Below, in pieces: positions 21,714-27,594 of a stretch of 27,594 nt of DNA. Source of the DNA: JACPYF01 sp964348695 (lineage in GTDB: Bacteria; Patescibacteriota; Saccharimonadia; Saccharimonadales; Saccharimonadaceae). The stretch is taken from contig CAYGDI010000006.1 of assembly GCA_964348695.1 (NCBI GenBank), forward strand, positions 1 to 27,594. The letters are read 5' to 3'. Positions within the stretch are counted from its first letter, which is position 1, and every line of letters starts with the position of its first letter. Position numbers and translations under genes: made by a program. The notes beneath the pieces were generated by a model. It was not told the DNA's origin. It worked only from the letters and a program-made list of their open reading frames with translations, and searched no databases.

Positions 21714-21724
21714 ATTGATATTAT
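21696..21724 (+). promoter_or_regulatory. Promoter of dnaJ inside CIRCE
   Basis: TAGACA (21696-21701) occupies positions 1-6 of the CIRCE spacer. A 17-bp gap leads to TATTAT (21719-21724), 8 nt before ATG 21733. This is the same geometry as the dnaK promoter. Confidence 0.65.
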
Positions 21725-21732
21725 TATATGTA

Positions 21733-22830
21733 ATGAGTAAAAGAGATTATTACGAAGTATTAGGTATATCGAAAGGCGCTAGCGCCGACGAGATTAAAAA
21801 GGCGTTTCGCAAATTAGCCGTCAAACATCATCCCGACAAAGAGGGTGGTGATGAAGCAAAATTCAAAGAAGCCAACGAGGCATACGAAGTACTAAAAGAC
21901 GCCAGCAAACGCCAACGCTATGATCAATTTGGCCATGCAGGTGTGGGTGGTTCATCGGGAGGTGGGGGTAATCCATTTGAAGGTTTTGGTGGTTTTCAGG
22001 GTCAGAATATCAATTTTGATTTTGGTGAAGGTGGGCTGGGCGATATATTCGGCAGTTTTTTTGGCGGAGGTCAGCAACAATCTAGAACACGCCGTGGAAG
22101 AGATGTCGAAACTCAACTAACGCTAACATTTGAAGAAGCAATTTTCGGTGTCGAGGAAAAAATTAGTTTGAACCTAAACGATACTTGCGAGCATTGCAAA
22201 GGCACAACTGCTGAACCTGGTCATAGTTTGAAAACCTGTCCAACATGCAAAGGTGCCGGTCAAGTCAACAAAGTGATGAATACGATTTTTGGTCAAATCC
22301 AACAAGCCGCAATATGTGATGAGTGTAAGGGCAAAGGTAGGGTTCCTGAAAAAGCATGCACAGTCTGTCACGGCAAAGGAACTCAGAGAAAAAAAGTACA
22401 GACAAAACTGAAAATACCAGCAGGTATCGATGACGGTGCAACCATACGCCTACGCGAACATGGCGAAGCGATCGCTGATGGACCAAAAGGTGATCTTTTC
22501 GTGCATATTCGGGTAAAACCACACAAAAAATTCACTCGCGAAGGCGATTTGATTTTGAGCGAAGAACATATTTCTTTTAGCGATGCAGCCCTAGGCGCTG
22601 AGGTAGATGTCGAAACCGTTGACGGTGAAGTGACGATGAAAGTTCCTGCTGGCACACAAAGTGGGACAGATTTTAAACTATCAAACCATGGTGTACCGCA
22701 CATACGTGGTGACAAACGAGGTCCTCATATAGTGACAATCATAGTTGATACACCAACAAAACTCACAAAACAACAAAAAGAACTATTTGAAAATCTGCGT
22801 ACTAGCAAAAAACGAAGCTTGTTCAAGTAG
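21733..22830 (+). CDS. dnaJ: Chaperone protein DnaJ (Hsp40)
   Basis: A 365-residue class A J-protein. The J domain (about residues 3-68) contains the HPD triplet in VKHHPDKEGG. A Gly/Phe-rich linker follows, then four zinc-binding repeats: CEHCKGTT, CPTCKGAG, CDECKGKG and CTVCHGKG. The C-terminal beta domains are complete. It delivers substrates to DnaK and stimulates its ATPase. I chose ATG 21733 because MSKRDYYEVLG is the family start; an upstream ATG at 21715 would lie between the -10 and the operator. It is transcribed alone, divergently from the structured RNA. Confidence 0.97.
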   Translation: MSKRDYYEVLGISKGASADEIKKAFRKLAVKHHPDKEGGDEAKFKEANEAYEVLKDASKRQRYDQFGHAGVGGSSGGGGNPFEGFGGFQGQNINFDFGEGGLGDIFGSFFGGGQQQSRTRRGRDVETQLTLTFEEAIFGVEEKISLNLNDTCEHCKGTTAEPGHSLKTCPTCKGAGQVNKVMNTIFGQIQQAAICDECKGKGRVPEKACTVCHGKGTQRKKVQTKLKIPAGIDDGATIRLREHGEAIADGPKGDLFVHIRVKPHKKFTREGDLILSEEHISFSDAALGAEVDVETVDGEVTMKVPAGTQSGTDFKLSNHGVPHIRGDKRGPHIVTIIVDTPTKLTKQQKELFENLRTSKKRSLFK

Positions 22831-22857
22831 AATTTTTCGTGTAAGCTTAAATCAATC

Positions 22858-25578
22858 ATGGAGGGAATACTTTTACTCATAGCTATTGTGTTCGGTGTGC
22901 CATTTACTATTGGATATTTTGTAGGCAAGAGCAATTCAAGCAAAAAAAGTACCAGCGATGATGCTGCGAGAATGCAGGGTCAGCGTGAGGTTGTAGATTA
23001 TTTTATACATTTTCTTTCAAAGCAGCCAAAACAAATTAGCAAAAATGTAATACTCAAAGAGCTCGGAGTAAAAACAGGCTCAAAAACAGCTGCCCAAAGT
23101 TCATTCCAGCCAAATACTATACAGGCAGAAGAAATCGAGACAGATCAGGGTCGGTCAGGAGATGATAGCGCTAATAGGATAGTAATCGATCATGAAACTA
23201 CTAAAGAGCAAAGAGAAAAACGTGACCTGCAAAATATTAATACCCTGCTCTATGTAGCTAGTTTTTTACTCGTGGCTGCCGCAGTGCTCTTTATTGGAGC
23301 AGCAGTTGACAATAGTTTCAAGTTCGTTGGTGCTTGGATAATAACAATAGGTTTTTATGCTTCCGGAATGTTTATTCATAGTGCTAGCAAGAGACTTCGT
23401 CCAGCTGCGATCGCGTTTATCGGAACGGGACTAGCTTTATTGCCATTTGCAGGATTAGCGACTAATATATTCGTACTTCACGATCCAATTCTCAGCTGGT
23501 TTATCACATCTATTTTAGGCTTAGTACTATTTTTGTTTGCGACGCTCAAACTGCGCAGCCAGGTGTTAGCGTATCTAACGCTTGGTTTTGTGTTTTCTAT
23601 GACAACCTCTTCAGTGGCTGTGCTACAGATGGGTTTTGTATGGTATTTTCTATTGATAATTTTGGTTGCTTCACTGCTGAATATTATCGCTTTTTTCAAA
23701 CCAAAGGTACTACCCAGTGTATTTCTCAAGCCTATCGATGATAGCGGTCAGCTCGCTGTCCCGATAGCGGTTTTTGGTAGTTGGTTGAGTACGGCGAATG
23801 TGCCCTTGTGGCAAAATGCATTGGTACTTGCTATCGCATCTCTTCATTACGGTGTTGCCGCACTGATGCCGACCGAGCCAAGTTACCGACAGATATATGT
23901 ATTTCTATCTCGGCTCGCAGCAAGTATTGCAGTAGTACTATTTGTTTTTGATATAACAAACAAAGATGTAGTGCAAACAGGTCTTGCATTAACCATCGTT
24001 GCGACTGTTCAGATTTTGATATCTGCGATACTCGCTAAAAAGATCAAAGATGCTGACGAACAAATTTGGTTGTGGGGCGGTATGGCTGTGCAGTTCGTTG
24101 CTATTGCATTGTGGTCAAATTCTGACATGCGAGCAGAATTAACCACCATGTCACTGACACTAGTAACATTGAGTGGATTATTGATTGCGGGTTGGTTGCA
24201 AAAAAGTCGCTTTGCGCTTGTTGGTATTGTCGTTGGTTCGGTTTTGTTGTTCCAGATTAGCAAAGATCTTTTGATTCCTAGTCTATCAAATGAGATTGTT
24301 ACAGCCAGTTATGTAGCTATGAGTGTCGCGATGATAGTGCTACGCCAGTTTTGGGCAGTCGTTGGTGAAAAGAAAGAAGTGATAAGAATAGGTTACTGGC
24401 TGTATTTGACTATTGCTATAGTGTTTGCTCTCATGCTTCCTTTGGGATGGTCTGCGACGTACCTTGGTGTGGTTGCGGTACTGGTCGCAGCAGTATCATA
24501 TATCGAAAAAAGCAGCTCTATATTAGTAATTGCAAATGCACTTTTTGTTGTCGCAATATATATTTTCACCGGTACTTTCGAAGATAGTATAGTGCAAAGG
24601 CTACTAGTGACATCATGGATAGCAGCTGCCATATTTTATCCTTTGAGAGTGCTACTTGCCTCACAAAAAGACCAAGATCGTGCCCAAATAATGGGCGTGT
24701 ACAGCGTATTGATTCTCATGATATCTGGTCTAATCTTTGTTTTTTCAGAAAATCATACGATTGCAGCATCAGGGACGCTACTTGCAGCATCTATTCTAGT
24801 TGCGGTAGAGGGCTGGGTGTATAAGCAGCATGAATACTACGAAATTGCTATTCTTGCTACTACTCTGGCACTCCAAAGGATATTGGCTGATACTACAGAA
24901 AATGTCGACTTCCTACTATATGCAAACTGGTGGGCGATAGTATTTTACGGTCTTGCGTGGATGCGCCGACAACGTAAAAATTTACCAGCAACACAGCTGT
25001 GGGTAGTGTTGAGCATAGGCACCCTGCTCTTTTCGGCGTTGATGTACATTTTCTCATACGACACAGCAATGAACGCATCGATCACCCTGCTAGGCGCGGC
25101 AGCGATATTGGCAATCGAGGGTAGGTTTACGAAACAACACGGTTACTATGAAGCCGCAATAGCTATAACAACTATAGCGCTGCAAAGAATGTTATCTCTC
25201 GGAGGCGACTACGACTTGCTGGTGTATACACATTGGTGGGTGGTAGTTCTAGTGTTGTTTGCTGGCCTAAGGTACTCAATATCGGACAAAAAAAGTGCGT
25301 TGCAGTGGCTAATCGTTGCCCTATGTTTTATGAGTATACCAACTGGTTTGAGCGCACTAGGAGATCCTGGCAAATATCAATTGGTATTTCTTATCGAGCA
25401 TGTTATTTTGCTAGCTATAGGCGGTGCAGCGAACTATAGGCTTGCCATACAATGGGGCGCTTCGGGTGTTGGCCTTGCAGTGCTGTATTGGCTCAAGGAT
25501 CAGACCTACATATTACTAGGGCTGCTTGGTCTGAGTTTGATTGCGTTAGCTATATGGAGACTGCTGAAGAAAAAGTAA
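22858..25578 (+). CDS. Large polytopic membrane protein with internal duplication
   Basis: A 906-residue protein. It has one N-terminal helix (about 3-21), a hydrophilic stretch to about 118, then some 24 or more closely packed hydrophobic helices to the end. The overall shape recalls DUF2157/DUF2339-type membrane proteins, but I do not recognise it with confidence. Two consecutive modules near the C terminus are clearly related. One starts near residue 634 (TLLAASILVAVEGWVYKQHE), the other near 738 (TLLGAAAILAIEGRFTKQHG). Both continue with YYE-A-I, TTxALQRxL and an A/THWW or ANWW motif, a spacing of 104 residues. The function is unknown. A weak -10 (TAAGCT, 22842-22847) lies 10 nt before ATG. 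Confidence 0.75.
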   Translation: MEGILLLIAIVFGVPFTIGYFVGKSNSSKKSTSDDAARMQGQREVVDYFIHFLSKQPKQISKNVILKELGVKTGSKTAAQSSFQPNTIQAEEIETDQGRSGDDSANRIVIDHETTKEQREKRDLQNINTLLYVASFLLVAAAVLFIGAAVDNSFKFVGAWIITIGFYASGMFIHSASKRLRPAAIAFIGTGLALLPFAGLATNIFVLHDPILSWFITSILGLVLFLFATLKLRSQVLAYLTLGFVFSMTTSSVAVLQMGFVWYFLLIILVASLLNIIAFFKPKVLPSVFLKPIDDSGQLAVPIAVFGSWLSTANVPLWQNALVLAIASLHYGVAALMPTEPSYRQIYVFLSRLAASIAVVLFVFDITNKDVVQTGLALTIVATVQILISAILAKKIKDADEQIWLWGGMAVQFVAIALWSNSDMRAELTTMSLTLVTLSGLLIAGWLQKSRFALVGIVVGSVLLFQISKDLLIPSLSNEIVTASYVAMSVAMIVLRQFWAVVGEKKEVIRIGYWLYLTIAIVFALMLPLGWSATYLGVVAVLVAAVSYIEKSSSILVIANALFVVAIYIFTGTFEDSIVQRLLVTSWIAAAIFYPLRVLLASQKDQDRAQIMGVYSVLILMISGLIFVFSENHTIAASGTLLAASILVAVEGWVYKQHEYYEIAILATTLALQRILADTTENVDFLLYANWWAIVFYGLAWMRRQRKNLPATQLWVVLSIGTLLFSALMYIFSYDTAMNASITLLGAAAILAIEGRFTKQHGYYEAAIAITTIALQRMLSLGGDYDLLVYTHWWVVVLVLFAGLRYSISDKKSALQWLIVALCFMSIPTGLSALGDPGKYQLVFLIEHVILLAIGGAANYRLAIQWGASGVGLAVLYWLKDQTYILLGLLGLSLIALAIWRLLKKK

Positions 25579-25585
25579 TAAAATA

Positions 25586-25614
25586 TTGCTTTTTATCAGT
25601 TAAAATTGTATAAT
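25586..25614 (+). promoter_or_regulatory. Promoter of the rimB-rimK pair
   Basis: TTGCTT (25586-25591), a 17-bp spacer and a perfect TATAAT (25609-25614). Unlike most promoters here, it leaves a leader of about 43 nt before the gene. This leader holds a five-codon ORF (ATG 25631, MNIIS, stop at 25648). Confidence 0.65.
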
Positions 25615-25663
25615 CACATAAATCACACTTATGAATATCATTTCATAAACAAAAGATAGAATC

Positions 25664-26158
25664 ATGAAGAAATATCCAGTAGTTATAGGTAGGTTTGAAC
25701 ATGTCGACATAGTCGGCAAGCTTGAGGGTGCGCCAGCAAAAATTGACACGGGTGCGTATCGATCCGCGATACACGCCTGCGATATTCATATAGTAGAAAA
25801 AAACAACAAAGAATATCTCAAGTTCACAATAGGCAATCACCCTTCATTTAACAAAAAAAGAACTCTCATGACTCGAGCTTTTCGCACCATAGAAGTTCTG
25901 AGCTCTAGTGGGCACACAACAACTAGGTATGAAGTTTCTTTCAAGATACGACTTGGCTACAAAATCTTCCAGACATCGTTTACGCTAGCTGACAGAACTC
26001 ATCATGTATTCCCAATCTTGATTGGTAGAAAAGCTATTCGTAGCAGATTTTTAGTAGACGTGACCCGCAGCGGCGTCAATAGGAGAGAGTTGAGAGATGC
26101 CGCTAGTGAGCTGATAAAGCGTGGTGATGAGGAGTTCTTGGAGGAATTAGAAAAATGA
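25664..26158 (+). CDS. RimB-like retropepsin-fold protease (RimK-associated, PF05618-like)
   Basis: A 164-residue protein with the aspartic-protease motif D28-T-G-A in AKIDTGAYRSAIHA and the later FPILIGRKAI and RFLVDVTRS segments, as in the family once called ATP-dependent zinc proteases. In Pseudomonas the related RimB trims the glutamate tail that RimK adds to ribosomal protein S6. Its stop overlaps the rimK start by 4 nt, which supports the same writer/eraser relation here. No signal peptide, so cytoplasmic. There is no strong ribosome-binding site before ATG. Confidence 0.85.
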   Translation: MKKYPVVIGRFEHVDIVGKLEGAPAKIDTGAYRSAIHACDIHIVEKNNKEYLKFTIGNHPSFNKKRTLMTRAFRTIEVLSSSGHTTTRYEVSFKIRLGYKIFQTSFTLADRTHHVFPILIGRKAIRSRFLVDVTRSGVNRRELRDAASELIKRGDEEFLEELEK

Positions 26159-27066
26159 AACTAGCAGTACTTTCCAATGGCCCGGCAAACTATTCAACAA
26201 AACGTTTAGTAGAGGAAGCTCAAAATCGCGGCCACGACGTGCAGGTGATCAAATACAAAGATTGCTATGCCAGTATAGAGAGCAGTAATCCACGTGTTGG
26301 ATACGAAGGAGAATATCTTACTGGGTTTGATGCAATTATTCCTCGTATTGCTGGGTATATGACTCGATACGGAACAGCGATTGTTCGTCAGTTTGAAATG
26401 CAAGGTGTATATACTCCTGTAAGCTCAATTGCAATTGGCCGATCGCATGACAAGATTCGTTCTATGCAGCTACTGGCTCGCTCTGGAGTAGGTATACCAA
26501 AGACTGTGTTTAGCCGAAATACTACAGACATCGACGATATGTTAGAACAAATTGGTGGAGTACCGGTTATTATTAAACTTGCCAGGGGGACGCATGGTAA
26601 CGGTGTGGTATTGGCAGAGACAAAAAAAGCAGCAAAATCTACCTTGCAGGCTTTTTATCTAGGTAACGAAGACGGTACTAATATTTTGATTCAAGAATAC
26701 GTCAAAGAGTCTGCTGGGACTGACATACGTGCATTTGTTGTTGGCGGAAGAGTTGTTGCTAGTATGGAGCGCCAAAGTCTCGACGATGATTTTCGTTCTA
26801 ATATTCACCAAGGTGGACAGGGTAAAGTCATCAAGCTGACCGAGCAAGAGCGCAAAACAGCCATCAAGGCGGCTAGAACAATGGGATTAAACATCTGTGG
26901 CGTTGATATGATGCGCTCGCACAAAGGCCCTCTTGTACTAGAGGTAAATGCTAGTCCAGGATTTACGATAGAAAAATACACCGGGCGCAATGTTGCGAAG
27001 TCTGTTATCGAGTACATAGAGCTCAATGCCAAGCGTCGCAACAAAAAAGACAAAGTTGGCGCATAA
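26155..27066 (+). CDS. rimK: RimK-like ATP-grasp alpha-L-glutamate ligase
   Basis: A 303-residue ATP-grasp ligase. The nucleotide-binding segment VIIKLARGTHGNGVV lies near residue 140 and the metal-binding end motif is E263-V-N265-ASPG. The length matches RimK. RimK adds glutamates to the C terminus of ribosomal protein S6; other members make other peptide bonds, and the target here is inferred from the neighbouring protease. The gene overlaps the upstream one by 4 nt (ATGA) and has GGAGG about 14 nt before ATG. The C terminus is basic (KRRNKKDK). Confidence 0.9.
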   Translation: MKLAVLSNGPANYSTKRLVEEAQNRGHDVQVIKYKDCYASIESSNPRVGYEGEYLTGFDAIIPRIAGYMTRYGTAIVRQFEMQGVYTPVSSIAIGRSHDKIRSMQLLARSGVGIPKTVFSRNTTDIDDMLEQIGGVPVIIKLARGTHGNGVVLAETKKAAKSTLQAFYLGNEDGTNILIQEYVKESAGTDIRAFVVGGRVVASMERQSLDDDFRSNIHQGGQGKVIKLTEQERKTAIKAARTMGLNICGVDMMRSHKGPLVLEVNASPGFTIEKYTGRNVAKSVIEYIELNAKRRNKKDKVGA

Positions 27067-27072
27067 AGTTGC

Positions 27073-27078
27073 TATAAT
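27073..27078 (+). promoter_or_regulatory. -10 of the last membrane-protein gene
   Basis: TTGCTATAAT, an extended -10 with a perfect hexamer that ends 11 nt before ATG 27090. No clear -35 is visible. Confidence 0.55.
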
Positions 27079-27089
27079 TGTAACTGACT

Positions 27090-27545
27090 ATGACCATAAG
27101 CACTATTATCTTGACCATTGCTATCATTTTGGTGGTGTGTGGTTATTTTTCAAAAAGACGTCTTGGTTTGCCTTCACTCGGGCTAGCCGCAGGAGCTCTA
27201 ATAGCTCAACAATGGGCTAGCTATGTGACGTTATTTTTACAAGACCAAGGTATACAACTTATTGCCCCACCTCTTTCGAACGTAGTTATAACAGTGCTCA
27301 TCATCTTGCCCGCAGCCCTACTCACTACTGTCAGCGGAAAAGAACATGGCAAAATACGTAGATTGTTCGATGCGCTTGTTTTCGGACTATTAGCGGCGTC
27401 GTTGCTCGTCACAGCCCTCGGTCCAAATGGTGATCAAATATTACTATCTATCGAACAATATACAAAAATCATAACAGTCATTGCCCTAATAACCGCGCTT
27501 GTTAATATTTTACTCACTCACAAGCCCCGCAAAAATGCACACTAG
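27090..27545 (+). CDS. Small membrane protein of unknown function
   Basis: A 151-residue protein with about four or five hydrophobic helices (about 3-19, 24-42, 60-80, 90-110 and 122-140) and a basic C terminus (HKPRKNAH). The RLGLPSLGLAAGALIAQ segment resembles CvpA-like or other small integral membrane proteins, but I cannot assign a family. It has its own near-leaderless promoter, 23 nt after rimK. Confidence 0.7.
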   Translation: MTISTIILTIAIILVVCGYFSKRRLGLPSLGLAAGALIAQQWASYVTLFLQDQGIQLIAPPLSNVVITVLIILPAALLTTVSGKEHGKIRRLFDALVFGLLAASLLVTALGPNGDQILLSIEQYTKIITVIALITALVNILLTHKPRKNAH

Positions 27546-27565
27546 ACGAAACACCTTAAATTTGC

Positions 27566-27571
27566 TATAGT
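27566..27571 (+). promoter_or_regulatory. Possible promoter at the window end
   Basis: TTGCTATAGT gives an extended -10 like others in this window. It would drive a gene beyond 27594, so it cannot be tested here. Confidence 0.35.
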
Positions 27572-27594
27572 TCTATCTGTTAAACTTTTCTAAT

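Noticed and set aside
1..27594. Prophage, IS element or CRISPR array
   Set aside because: No transposase, integrase, phage structural gene or regularly spaced repeat was seen. The only mobile-element-like signal is the GIY-YIG/tRNA arrangement at the left end.

Overview
The window looks like chromosome from a small-genome bacterium of the Patescibacteria/CPR type, most likely a Saccharibacterium (TM7). This is inferred from gene content: a reduced stress-response set, a covalent-flavin electron-transfer trio (FMN-binding protein, ApbE, RnfD-FNR fusion), a short HrcA and many small membrane proteins. TGA is a normal stop (for example 3671-3673 and 12275-12277), so this is not a UGA-recoding lineage. 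I see no phage, IS or CRISPR.

Layout. 1-373: tRNA-Asn (minus, cut by the window edge) and a small GIY-YIG nuclease gene flanked by a second, broken copy of the tRNA 5' half. 356-1861: PIF1-like helicase, divergent from a D,D-carboxypeptidase (1930-3171). 3206-5950: FMN-binding protein, ApbE and a fused RnfD-FNR protein, a minimal trans-membrane electron-transfer module. 5947-9968: MFS transporter (minus), MMPL/RND-like transporter and ExoD-like protein. 9999-11527: two-gene ABC-2 exporter. 11555-13604: guanylate-kinase-like protein, HrcA and GrpE. 13642-14547: short leader ORF, attenuator and GNAT acetyltransferase. 14591-16692 (minus): small membrane protein and Kef-type antiporter. 16765-18334: leucine-rich leader peptide, attenuator and a LeuA-like synthase. 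18341-21164: CIRCE, a 47-aa small ORF, dnaK and a DUF4145 protein. 21190-21640 (minus): a structured RNA that may be tmRNA. 21687-22830: CIRCE and dnaJ. 22858-27545: large duplicated membrane protein, RimB-RimK pair and a small membrane protein.

Regulation is the most striking part. HrcA appears to control three separate units (hrcA, dnaK, dnaJ) through CIRCE operators whose 9-nt spacer holds the promoter -35 box. Two leader-ORF/antiterminator/terminator switches are visible: a textbook-like leucine attenuator before the LeuA homologue, and one without an amino-acid run before the acetyltransferase. At least twelve starts have a -10 hexamer only 6-12 nt before ATG, which implies leaderless or nearly leaderless mRNAs. 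Operon-internal and attenuated genes instead carry Shine-Dalgarno sequences.

All assignments come from reading motifs and base pairing by eye. No database or folding software was used.
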